A DNA stretch of 64,000 nucleotides from Balaenoptera acutorostrata (taxonomy: Eukaryota > Chordata > Mammalia > Artiodactyla > Balaenopteridae), in contig NC_080064.1 in NCBI RefSeq assembly GCF_949987535.1, forward strand, positions 126,694,708 to 126,758,707. The letters run 5' to 3'. The position numbers and the translations under genes were made by a program. Shown one piece after another: positions 26,454 through 37,545 of the stretch. The notes under the pieces are model-generated. The model was given only the letters and a program-made list of their open reading frames with translations, was not told where the DNA came from and searched no databases. How positions within the stretch are numbered: position 1 is the first letter of the stretch; each line of letters starts with the position of its first letter.

Positions 26454-27677
26454 TATGATCTGGAAGGCCCACTATTGGGCCTGTAACCTGTGAAAGCCAG
26501 AACCAAAAAACACGGGATGGAAAATCGTGTATTGCAGCAGTATTTACAATAACCAAGACATGGAAGCCACAAAAATGTCCATCATCAGATGAATGGATGA
26601 AAAAGTGGTCCATGTACACAATGCAATATTAGACACAGAAAATAATGAAACAGTGCCGTTTGCAGCACCATAGATGAGGCTACAGATAATCACACAACTT
26701 GAAGTAAGTCAGAAAGTGAGAGACACATATCCTATGATATCACGTATAGGTGTTATCTAAAAATTGATAGGAATGAACCTATTTCCACAGAGAAGGACAC
26801 TCACATGTTCAGAAAACAAGCTTGTGGTTAACCAAATGGAAAGGTGTGAGGAATGTATAACGGAGGATATTGGGTTCAACAGACATATGCTAATACTTAT
26901 AAAATATATAATCATCAAAGACATACCAAATACCAAGAGAGGTCTACACAACATTCTGTAATAACCTATATGGAACGGGATCCAAACATGAAAAGATATA
27001 TGTATCAATGAAAGAGACTCTGTACACCTAGAGCAAACACAACATTGCAATCAAATATGCTCTGAGAAAAATGAAAATTTAACTAAGAATACCAACAACA
27101 AATAAGTAGACATAGTTTTTGGGGGTTTGTCCTGGCACATTCCACTCTACTTTACAACCTACAAACAGGACTTCCAGGAAGGCTATGTTGCCCTAGTAAC
27201 CAGAGTTGGGAATATAGAAATGCTGCCTCCTTGTGGCCGTTTCCTGCAACAGCAGCTTTAAATACAGAGCTAATGGTCATGTAATATTCACAATTACTAC
27301 AGGGCTGTAAATGACACCTGCCCTCGAAAAATGTCCTGGTGCAGGTAATGGCCACAGGAATTCAGAACATGGCACATTTTTCAAGGAAACAATTTGAAGA
27401 GGTAAGTTTCTGTGTTTCACTTAAAAGAAAAAAAAAGGAAAATGGACGTAGATAAAAGCTCAATATCGGGAATTATTAGATGCATGCAAATTGAAACTAC
27501 AAAAAGGTATCACCACGCAACACTCAAAATGCCATCAGTAAAAAGTCTACAAACAATAAATCCTGAAGGGGCTTTAGAGATCCGTGTACCCTCTAGTTGC
27601 TGGTGGATGTAAACTGGTAACAGCCAGTAGTGAGAACAGAATGGAGGTGCCTTGAAAGCTAAAAACTGAACTACCAT
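26454..27677 (+). repeat. Diverged satellite monomer 21, 1,224 bp
   Basis: Same order of L1 part and spacer as the core monomers, but with many substitutions and small indels. The spacer is still recognisable, for example CTGCCTCCTTGTGGCC at about 27,221-27,236. Confidence 0.88.
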
Positions 27678-28196
27678 ATGATCTAGTAGGCCCACTGCTG
27701 GTCCTAACCCCTGAGAAGACCAGAATCCCAAAGACACAGGCTGGCAATACTGCACTGCATCAATATTTAGCATAGCCAAGACTTGGAAGTAACCAAAATG
27801 CCCATCCACAGGTGAATATAAAAAGAAGAAGTGGTCCATGGACACGGTGGAATATTCGCCATGGAAAAGAATGAAACACTGCTCTTTGCAGGACCTTAGA
27901 TGAGCCTAGAGATAATCACAGAATATGAGGTAAGTCGGAAAGCAGACGACAAATATCCTGTGATATCACTTCTAGGTGTTACCTAACAACTGACACATAT
28001 GAACATATTTCCACAGAGAAAGACTCTCACAGACTTAGAAAACAAACCACGGTTATCTCAAAGGAAAGGTGGGAGGAATGGATACATTAAGATTAGGGTT
28101 ACCATACGTATACAAATACATATTAAACACATGTGTCAAAAAGAACGACCATATAACAAGGGAGGTCTACTGAACGCTCTGTAATAATTTACATGG
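27678..28196 (+). repeat. Diverged satellite monomer 22, truncated
   Basis: The last copy stops within the L1 3'UTR part after about 519 bp, where a SINE begins. Nothing further right keeps the 1.24-kb register. Confidence 0.85.
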
Positions 28197-28290
28197 GGGC
28201 TTGCCTGGTGGCACCGTGGTTAAGAATCCGCCTGCCAATACAGGGGACACAGGTTCGATCCCTGGTTCGGGAACATCCCACATGCTGCAG
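28197..28290 (+). mobile_element. Truncated CHR SINE at the junction of two satellites
   Basis: Only the tRNA-like head and about 25 bp beyond it remain (GGCTTGCCTGGTGGCACC start, B box GGTTCGATCCC). It ends without an A-rich tail exactly where the 1.75-kb repeat begins. I see no target duplication. The lost tail suggests the junction arose by recombination or deletion, not by simple insertion. Confidence 0.8.
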
Positions 28291-30037
28291 AAGCAGGAAA
28301 TGCAAATCAGCACTACTAAGAAGTCTCACTTCTCAGCAGTCAAAAGGGCCATCCTAAAAAAGTATAAAAACCAGAAATACAGGACAGGCCAGGGAGAAAT
28401 GGGAACCTTGTTATGCTGATGGGCGGGATGTAAATTCCCAACGGTCACTCTGGAGAAGTGTATGGTGTTTCCCAAAACATCTACAAAACACAGCTAGAGA
28501 GCATAGGACACTTCCACTCATGGGCATATAAATTGGGAAAACTTCAAATCAACAAGACACAGGCACCCCAAAGTTTAGGGCTGTTCTTTTTACAAGAATC
28601 TCCACTTCACTACAACTTAAATATCCCAGGAAAGAGAAAAATGGATAAAGAAGCTGTGGTACTTATGTACAATGGAATATCACTCAGCCATGAAATCAAT
28701 GTCATAAGGCTAGTAGCAGCATGATGAGTGGATTTAGGTACGATGATTTTAAGTGAAATAAGTCACACAGAAAAAGACACTTATCATAAGATATCACTTA
28801 TAGAGGGAATGTAAAAATCGCTTCACATGAACTGAATTACAAAACAGAACAGAGTCACACATTTAGAAAACACACTATGGCTGCTTAACGGGAAAGGTGA
28901 GGTGGGGTGATGCATAAAACAAGGGTTTGAAATTAGCACAGATACCATTCCATAAACTAAATATGTAACAGACAAGACCTACTCCTTGCTCAGTGAACTG
29001 GACTCAACACCCCCTATTTACCACCCAAGAATATATCTGACTAGTAAGAATCTTAAAACCTATATATTGATATCTCCCTGTAAGTGAATCAAGTGGGTGT
29101 AAAGCAGCATAAACACAGCAGTGAAAATCAGCTAAACCCTTCTATAAAAATAAGTTACAAAAAAAAAAACAAAGATAGTGAAAGAGAGAGAAATTCTTAC
29201 AAAATTCGTTCAGGGGCTGTGATGCAACCTGGACTGACCATATCTAGACCCACAGCTGGATGTGACATAAGGGTGGACACTCTAGGGGCTGAGAGGATTG
29301 GTGAGGTTGGGGGAGCAAATGCAGACCCTTTAAAGTAATACTGCGTGGTACCCATTGCATGGGTCCCAAATCTCCAGGTTCAAGGGAATCTTCCTACAGC
29401 GAAAACATGCATGGGAAACCCAGAGGATGGTACACCGTGTGATCGGGAAAGGTTTCTAAAATGCACCTCATTTCTCATCTCCTGGTGCTCGGGTTCGCCA
29501 TTCCAGCTGCTTTCCTAACAATCTTCCCACTTGGAGAATCAGCACCTTTAACCTCCTCTTTCGTACAGTTTGCAATTTGTCCTGAGGATGAACGGGAAAA
29601 GGGGGAACCAATGAGAGACTAGCTCTAGGTGTTCGGACCGGCACAGGTCAATCTAATTTGCCATCAGGAAGAAGAATTAACCACAGGCTCAGCCTGCTCC
29701 TCAGAACCAGAATAGGGCCTGAAGCAATCCTGCGGTTTTGCGGCCAGCTCCCAAAAAAGCGAGTTGAAAAATGGAGCTCAGGGGCACTGCAATTCACAAA
29801 CCTGCAGAGTTATAAATGATAACTATCGTCCAAAAATATATTGAGGGAAGGCAACGAAGAGGATTTGAAAGTAAGGCAGAACTGCAGGAAACAGATTTCA
29901 GGAGGTAGATTCGACTCGCCTTTAAAGCACATGAAATGCGGCAAAACGTCGACAATGATGCACTTGGCCAAAAAGGGCGTATGCGTTTTTCCCTGAATTC
30001 AGGAAAAGACGCATATGCCCTTTTTGGCCAATCAAGC
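28291..30037 (+). repeat. 1.75-kb satellite-like unit, full copy
   Basis: The unit begins with L1 ORF2 C-terminal DNA (GGAAATGCAAATCAGCACTA), runs through L1 3'UTR-like sequence to about 29,180, then a spacer. It repeats at 30,038 with an offset of 1,747 bp at the start and 1,756 bp near 29,255/31,011. Parts of its spacer (about 29,730-29,925) resemble the spacer of the 1.24-kb monomer around the CTGCAGGGCTATAAATGA motif. Length and L1 content agree with my recollection of the cetacean common satellite (about 1.75 kb in baleen whales), but I could not compare sequences. Confidence 0.7.
29964..30031. repeat. 68-bp near-perfect palindrome
   Basis: Two 34-bp arms meet at 29,997/29,998 with no loop. 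The outer ends read TTGGCCAAAAAGGG and the centre is CTGAATTCAG. I count 31 of 34 arm positions as complementary. It sits where spacer gives way to L1 sequence in the 1.75-kb unit. It could be a short fold-back transposon or a satellite-borne hairpin; I do not recognise the family. Confidence 0.9.
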
Positions 30038-31011
30038 AAGCGGGAAATGCAAATCAGCACTACAAAAATGTCTCACTTCCCATCGGTCAAAAGGGCCATC
30101 CTGAAAAAGTGTAAAAACCAGAAATGCAGGACAGGCCAGAGAGAAAAGGGAGCCTTGTTACGCTGATGGGCGGGATGTAAATTGCCAACGGCCACTCTGG
30201 AGAAGTGTATGGTGTTTCCCAAAACATCTGAAAAACACAGCTAGAGAGCATAGGGCACTTCCACTCATGGGCGTATAAATTGGGAAAACTAAAAATGAAC
30301 AAAACAGAGGCACCCCAAAGTTTAGGGCTGCTCTGTTTACAAGAGCCTCGACTGGCATACAATGTAAATGACCTTGGAAGGAAAAAATGGATTAAGGAGA
30401 TGCGGTACTTAGGTAAAATGGAATATTTCTCAGCCATGACATGAATGAAAGAAGGCCAGTTGCAGCAACTCGGGTGGACTTAGGTACGATCATTCTAAGT
30501 GATATAAGTCAGACAGTAAAAGAGACTTATCATAAGATATCACTTATAGGTGAAATCTAAAAATGGCTACACATGAACTAAATGACAAAACAGAAACAGC
30601 GTCACACATTTAGAAAACACACTTATGGCTGCTAAAGGGGAAAGCTGGGGTGGTGTGAGGCATAAATCAGGAGGTTGAAATTAGCATACATACCGTTCCA
30701 TAGCCCAAATAGGTAATCGACAAGACCTACTCTATAGCTCAAAGCACTTTAGTGAGCACACTTTCGTCACCAGAATAGAATATAGAAGACTGGTAAGAAT
30801 CTGAAAAGGAATTGATTGATGTCTCTCTGTAAGTGAATCAAGTGGATGTACAGAAGAAAGAAACACAGCATTGAAAATCAGCTCTACCCCATTATAAAAA
30901 TAAATTAGAAAAGAAAAAAGAGATACAAAGACAGTGAGAGGGAGAGAAATTCTTACAAAATTCATTCAGGGGCTGTGATGCAACCTGGATTGACCACATC
31001 TAGACCCACAG
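30038..31011 (+). repeat. 1.75-kb satellite-like unit, partial second copy
   Basis: Parallel to 28,291-29,255 over its whole length, including GGACAGGCCAGAGAGAAA, the L1 3'UTR part and the GGGGCTGTGATGCAACCTGG motif. Similarity stops abruptly at 31,011 (CTAGACCCACAG). Divergence from the first copy is substantial, so this is old sequence. Confidence 0.75.
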
Positions 31012-31383
31012 AAGAAACCTCCAGAACAAAGGTTCAAGGATAGTGTCTCCAGCGTGTTAGAAAGCTTGCAAGAAAGGCAGTGTGGCTGGAGCACAGTGAG
31101 CAAAGGAGAGAACAGTGAATGGAGAAGCGACTTCTTCACTTGTTTCCTTCTAGAGTTTAACAATAAGTTATTTGATCAGACTTTTCTTTTTAAAAAATCA
31201 CTTCCTTGAATAACAATAGCCAAATAAATATAGGAATTGTTTTGATATTTCTTATTCTTCATAACAATGATCATGGTGAATTGCATTTATATTATTAAAT
31301 ATATTATTCTATGATAAATGGACCTCATTGGGACTTATAAAAGGTCAACGGACAGGACCCAATTTATATATTCTGCCTTAAGT
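31012..31383. other. Unassigned AT-rich DNA between satellite and L1
   Basis: I see no recognisable repeat, RNA gene or credible coding frame here. Confidence 0.5.
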
Positions 31384-32616
31384 GAGAGAGTCACTTCAGT
31401 TTTAAGGACACATACAGACTGAAAATGAAGGGATGCAAAAAGGCATGCCATGCAAACGGAAACCAAAAGAAAGCTGAGGTAATATATAATACAAGATAGA
31501 CTTTAAGACAAAGATTGTAATAAGAGACAAAGAAGGTCATTATATAATTATAAAGCAGTCAATCCAACAAGAGAATGTAACATTTGTAAATATTTATGCA
31601 CCCCAAAAAGGAGCACCTAAATATATAATATTAATGACACAAAAGGGAAAAAAAGACAGCAATAACAGTAATAGTAAGGGACTTCAACACCCCACTTTCG
31701 TCAATGGATAGATATAGAATATCAAACAGAAAATCAACAAGGAAACATTAGACTTAAATAATATGTTAGACCAGATGGACTTAACATACGCTTACACAAC
31801 ATTCCATTCAAAAGCAATAGAATACACATACTTCTCATTTACACATGGAACATTCTCCAGTATAGATCATGTATTAGACCACAAAACACATCTTAAATCT
31901 AAGACGATTGAAATCATATCAAGTATCTTTTCCAACAACAGTGGTGTGAAACTAGAAATCAATTACAAGAAGAAAACTGGAAAATTCACAAATATGTGGA
32001 GATTAAATAGCATGCTACTGAACAACCAGTGGGTTGAAAAGAAATTAAAAAAATATCTTGAGACAAATGAAAATGGAAATACAATATACCAAAACTTATT
32101 GGATACAGTAGTAGCAGTTTTAAGAGGGAAATTCATAAGGATAAACCCCTACATGAAGAAAAAAGAAAATATCAAACAACCTAACTTTGTATCTCAAGGA
32201 ACTAGAAAAAGGAGAAACTAAGACAAAAGTTGGTAGAAGGAAGAAAGTAACGAAGGTCAGAGTAGAAATAAATGAAATTGAGACTAAAGAGACAACAGAA
32301 AAGATCAGTGAAACTGAGAGCTGGTTCTTTGATAAGATAAACAAAATAGATCATTAGCCAGACTCATTACGAACAGAAGAGAGAAGACTCAAATAAATAA
32401 AATCAGAAATGAAAGAGGAGATGTTACAATTGATACCTCAGAAATACAGAGGATCATAAGAGACTACTATGAAAATTATATGCTAACAAATTGGACTATC
32501 TACAAGAAATGGATAAATTTCTAGAAACATAGAACGTACCAAGACTGAATCATGAATTAACAGAAAATCTGAACGGACCAATTATTAGTAAGGAGATTGA
32601 ATCAATAATCAAACCT
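31384..32616 (+). pseudogene. Broken L1 ORF2: endonuclease and linker part
   Basis: The copy is 5'-truncated and begins in the AP-endonuclease domain of L1 ORF2 (TTTAAGGACACATACAGACTG). The longest open stretch, 31,763-32,221 (152 codons), covers the end of the endonuclease and the linker. In L1, ORF2p nicks target DNA and reverse-transcribes its RNA. This copy has frameshifts and stops and cannot encode a full protein. It is interrupted by a SINE at 32,617. Confidence 0.88.
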
Positions 32617-32970
32617 GGGCTTCCCTGGTGGCGCAGTGGTTGAGAATCTGCCTGCCAATGCAGGGGACACAGGCTCGAGCCCTGGTCTGGGAAGATCCCA
32701 CATGCCGTGGAGCAACTAAGCCCATGAGCCACAACTACTGAGCCTGCGTGTCTGGAGCCTGTGCCCCGCAACAAGAGAAGCCGCGACAGTGAAAGGCCCG
32801 CGCACCACGATGAAGAGTGGCCCCTGCTTGCCACAACTGGAGAAAGCCCTCGCACAGAAACGAAGACCCAACACAGCCAAAATTAAAAAAATAAATAAAT
32901 TAAAACAAAAAAACCCAAAACCCAGAAAACATGTAGGGAAAAAACCAAGTCAGCCACAACATTAAAAAAA
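32617..32970 (+). mobile_element. CHR-type SINE inserted in L1 ORF2
   Basis: Full-length SINE with a long, impure A-rich tail, flanked by the 13-bp target duplication AATAATCAAACCT at 32,604-32,616 and 32,971-32,983. It is therefore younger than the L1. Its body is closer to the usual consensus than the satellite-borne copies. Confidence 0.92.
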
Positions 32971-32983
32971 AATAATCAAACCT

Positions 32984-35030
32984 ACCAACAAACAGAAGTC
33001 CTCACCCAGGTGGCTTCAGTGGTGAATTCTACCAAACATTTAAAGAAAAATTAATACCAATCTTTCTCAAACTCTTCTAATAAAGAGAACAGGAGGCAAC
33101 ACTTCCAGACTCATTCTATGATACCATCATTACTCTGATACCAAAACCAGACAAGGACACTACAAGGAAAGAAATTTACAGGCCAATATCCCTGATGAAG
33201 ATGGATGCAAAAATTCTGAACAAAATATTAGCAAACTAAGTCAACAATACATTAAAAAGACCATACACCATGATCAAGTGGGATTTATTCCAGGGATTCA
33301 AGGATGGTTCACTATCTGCAAATCAATGTTATAAACCACATTAACAAAATGAAGGATAAGAATCATATGATCATTTTAATAGACGCAGAAAAAGTATTTG
33401 ACAAAATTCAACATTTATTTATGAAAAAACTCAAAAAGGTGGGTATAGAGGGAACATGCATTAACGTAATAAAGGCCATATGTGACAAGCCTGCAGCTAA
33501 TATCATATTCAACAGTGAAAAACATAAAGTTTTTTCTCTAAGATCAGGAATAAGACAAGGATGCCCACTCTTGTCACATTTATTCAGTATAGGCTTGGAA
33601 GGAAGGAAAGAAGAAGTAAAACTGGTTCTATTTGCAGATGACATGACATTATATATAGAAAACCTTAAAGAGTCCACCAAAAAAAGTTAGAACTAATCAA
33701 CGAATTCAGTAAGTTGCAGGATACCAAATCAATACATAAAAATCAGTTGCATTTTTATACGCTAATAACAAGTTATTATGAAGAGAAATTAAGAAAACAA
33801 TCCATTGACAATTACATCAAAATGAATAAAATAGCTAGGAATAAACTTAACCAATGAGGTGAAAGATCTGTACACTGAAGCCTATAAAACACTGATGAAA
33901 GAAATAGAAGACACAAACAAATGGAAAAATATTCCAGGTTCATGGATTGGAAGAACTGATATTAAAATGTCCATACTATCCAAATCAATTTACAGATTCA
34001 AGGCAATTCCTATCAAAATACCAATGGCATTTTTCACAGAACTGGAATAAATAATCCTAAAATTTATATAAAACCACAAAAGACCTGGAATAGCCAAAGC
34101 AATCTTAAGAAAGAAGAACAAAGCTGGAGGTAACATGCTTCTTGTTTTCAAACCGTATTACAAAGCTACAGTAATTGAAACAGTATGGTACTGGCACAAA
34201 AATGGAAACATAGGTCAATGGAACAGAACCAAAAGCCCAAAAGTAAACTCTCCTATGTATGGTCAATTAATTTACAACAAAGGAGACAAGAATATACAAT
34301 GGAGAATGGATAATCTCTTCAATAAATTGTGTTGGTAAAACTAGACAGCCACATGCAAGAGAATGAAGCCCTATCTTACACCATACACAAAAATTAACCC
34401 AAAATAGATTAAAGACTTGAACAGAAGACCTGAAACCTTAAAACTCCTAGAAGAAAACATAGGAGGTAAGCTCCTTGACATCAGTTGTGACAATGACTTT
34501 TTGGATTTGACACTAACCAGAAAGGCAAAAAAGCAAAAATAAACAAGTAGGACTATATCAAACTAAAAGACTTCTGCACAGCAAACGAAACCATCAACAA
34601 AATGAAAAGGCAACCTATGGAATGGGAGAAAATATTTGCAAATTATGTATCTGATAAGGGGTAAATATCTAAAAAGTATTTAAACTCATACAAATCAGCA
34701 GAAAAAGGAAGCAAGAAACAATCTAGTTTAAAAATGGGCAGAATATCTGAATAGAGATTTTTCCAAAGAAGACATATGGAAAGCCAACAGGCACATGAAA
34801 AGATGCTCAACATCACTAATCATCAGGGAAATGCAAATCAAAACCATAATTAGGTATCGCTTCATGCATGTTAGAATGGCTATTATCAAAAAGACAAGAA
34901 ATAACAAGTGTTGGCAAGGAGGTAGAGAAAAGGGAAACCTTGTACACTGTTGGTGGGAATGTAAATTGGTGCAGCCACTGTGGAAAACAGTATGGAGGCT
35001 CCTCAAAAAATAAAAATTAGAACTGCCATA
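32984..35030 (+). pseudogene. Broken L1 ORF2: reverse transcriptase to C-terminus
   Basis: Continuation of the same L1 after the SINE. The open stretch 33,304-33,690 carries the reverse-transcriptase core, including GIRQGCPL and the catalytic FADD box at 33,631-33,642. About 30 codons between these two motifs appear to be deleted. Further fragments lie at 33,859-34,050, 34,135-34,338 and 34,795-35,013 in shifted frames. The element is dead. Confidence 0.88.
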
Positions 35031-35755
35031 TGGTCTAGCAATTCCATTTCTGGGTACTTATCTAACAGAAACAGAATCACTGTCTCCAAAAGATACCTGC
35101 ACCCCCATATAGATTGCAGCATTATTTCCAATAGCCAAGACATGGAAACAAACTAAGTGTCCATGGATGAATGAATGGATAAAGAAAATATAGTGTATAT
35201 ACACAACGAGATATTATTCAGCCATAAAAATGAAGGAAATCCTGCCATCTGTGGCAACATGGATGGATATGGAGGGTAAGTGAAATAAGACAGTCAGAGA
35301 AAGACAAATACTTATAATGTCACTTATATGTGGAATCTTAAAAAATAAGTTAAAATTTAAAAAAAAAACTCATGGATACAGAGAACAGATTTGTGATTAC
35401 CAGAAGCAGGTGTGTGTGGGGGGGGGGTAGGGGTGTGTGTGGGAAAATGGGAGAAATGAGTCAAGGTGGTGCAAAGGTACAAACTTCCAGTTGTAAGATA
35501 AATAAGTCCTGGGAATGTAATATACAGCATGGTGACTACAGTTAACAATACAGTTTTGTATATGTAAAAGTTGCTAAGAGAGTAGATCTTAAAAGTTCTC
35601 GTCACAAGGAAAAAAATTGTTATTATGTGCTGTAATGGATGTTAACTAAACTCACGGTAATCATTTCGCAATATAAACATGTATCAGATAATTATACCGT
35701 ATGACTAAAACTAATACAATGTTATATGTCATTTATATCTCAATAAAAAAAATTC
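35031..35755 (+). mobile_element. 3'UTR and tail of the same L1
   Basis: Runs from the end of ORF2-like DNA through the 3'UTR to AATAAAAAAAATTC at about 35,742-35,755. It includes a G-rich, GT-rich run at about 35,407-35,441 typical of L1 3'UTRs. Confidence 0.85.
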
Positions 35756-37379
35756 TGCATAGAGCCCAAATGGCCAGGTCTTTATACTGCCACTTTGCTC
35801 AGTCAGTAGAAGTGGGCTGCCCTGGGAAGGGCCTAACCTCCACATAGGTGGTTCTCTGCAGCTGAGACAGAAGGAGCTGATAGCTAGAGGCTGTCTGCAG
35901 ACCACATCTGAAAGGTACACTCAAATATCTACCACAGTAACTTATATAAATGTTTCAGTACGGGGCACTTAGGATTAAGGCTGCTACCAGTAATACAAAA
36001 AAGAATTGAAAAAATTAATTTTGAAAAATCCAGTTTTAGAATAAACATGAAATAGATAAACTACCAAGTTCTAAAAGTAAAGTTCAAGGCAATGAAAAAC
36101 ATTCAGAGACCTCATCCTACTACTCCCATTTTAGTATCTCCATTAATGTTGGCTAGTTCCAGAATTAGCTTAAGTTTTTCTGGTGATTAGTGTCATCTCT
36201 TGGTATAGCACACGAGAGTTTTAAAACATTAGGTTTTCTTTATCATTTTAAGAAAATATCACTTGTCAAATTGGTATAAATTATAGGTGCATTGGCAACA
36301 CATAATAATTAATTAAACCTCTTAAAGTTTGTTAAAATAGTTACAAAGGTAATGGGATATTTTTCTCTAAGCAATTTTAATCCAGTTAGAAGGTTTTGGG
36401 AGTGTCAAGGAATCTAAGACAGAAGGTTATACCACCACCTTGTGGTAAAATGACTGAAGAGCAGACAATTAAATTGTTTTGAAAAAATGCAAAAAAGAAA
36501 ATACTGATACCTAATACGGATACCTAATATCTAGGAGAAGAGAGATCTAAATACACAGAGCACTATAAATACTTTAGATTTAAAGGAAAATGTTTTGCTA
36601 GCTGTTGTCACTGGATTTCAGTACTTTGTTCATTTATAAACTTCAGCAGTGTAAAGCTGGTGAGGCAAAATATTACATGCTTTTAAAAAAGTTGGGATCA
36701 GTTATGTTATAAGAGATTTTACTAACTCAATATTGCCATATCATATTTGAATTAATAGTTTATATTCATCCCTAAAATACAAATCAGAATTTTCAGTACT
36801 TTTAAACTGATAAAGCATTTTATATCTGTTTTTACTACATTGTGTAGTATGAATTTCACTGGGATATTTCTGTAACAGAGCACAAAATACTTTCTTTACA
36901 TATCACATTTTTTACAATAAAATACAAAAGAATTCACCTCTTTATAATACATGACTTGCCCAAATCCTCAAAATCAGGGTGAAAATAGTATTGAAGAGCC
37001 TGAATGAAACATTATTGTAATTTTATAATCTTGATTTTAAAATCTTGAGGTAAAGGATGCAGTGCTGGAAATAGGTGATTTTAAGCATCTTTTAAGCAGA
37101 GCAGTGAAACTCAAAGGCAACTATCAATCAATAGTTTTTAAACTTGTTTAACAGTAAGAATCATAAGGGACATTTGTTCAAAGTACAGTTTACTAGGTCC
37201 CAATTCCAGACCCTTGGAATTAGAATCTTCAGGTTAGGACTCTGCAAAAATTACTTATGGAAACATGTACCCCCTGGAGATCACTGTCCTGCTAACTCAG
37301 GAAACATAGCTCTAATTCAACTATAAAACCTAACATAAGACACAGTATTAAAAGACCAGATAAATAAGAATCCCTGTTA
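35756..37379. other. Unassigned AT-rich single-copy-like DNA
   Basis: I see no known repeat or credible gene, apart from the 45-bp motif at 36,426-36,470 that recurs at 37,743-37,787. Confidence 0.5.
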
Positions 37380-37545
37380 ATATAAGTGTTGGTCTTCTTA
37401 TCTGCAAAAAGGGTAGCAGTGACTGTATTTAAGTAATGCTAGGACAGCGAGCACTGACTCACTGTACGTAAAACACCTCGCACAGTGCCTGGCACAAAAT
37501 AAGGCCTTAGATAATGTTAGCTGTGATAACTGCATATCATCATCA
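37380..37545 (+). mobile_element. MIR SINE fragment
   Basis: The ancient mammalian MIR signature is clear: CTTATCTGCAAAAAGGG, then CACAGTGCCTGGCACA and TAATGTTAGCTGTGATAA. It is degenerate, as expected for its age. Confidence 0.8.

Larger units (their letters stand above)
1..28196 (+). repeat. L1-derived satellite array, 1.24-kb monomer, about 22 copies
   Basis: A head-to-tail tandem array. The conserved hexamer TATGAT at the same place in every monomer falls at 41, 1605, 2845, 4085, 5323, 6562, 7801, 9040, 10280, 11519, 12758, 14003, 15565, 16804, 18049, 19611, 20850, 22422, 23999, 25243, 26454 and 27678. Spacing is 1,238-1,245 bp, or 1,562-1,577 bp where a SINE is present, and shrinks to 1,211-1,224 bp in the diverged last copies. 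About 870 bp of each unit reads like the 3' end of a cetartiodactyl L1 on the + strand: ORF2 C-terminal DNA, the 3'UTR and an A-rich tail. About 370 bp (for example about 3,510-3,880) is a spacer I do not recognise. The array continues past the left edge. Many 64-100 codon open frames recur in it only because the monomers are near-identical; I see no sign of coding. Confidence 0.95.

Noticed and set aside
1..28196. CENP-B box in the satellite
   Set aside because: I found no TTCGNNNNANNCGGG match by eye. The TTCG in these monomers lies in the SINE B box without the required second half.
1..28196. CRISPR array or other prokaryotic repeat system
   Set aside because: The period is over 1 kb, the units are L1-derived and SINEs are present; this is a mammalian satellite.
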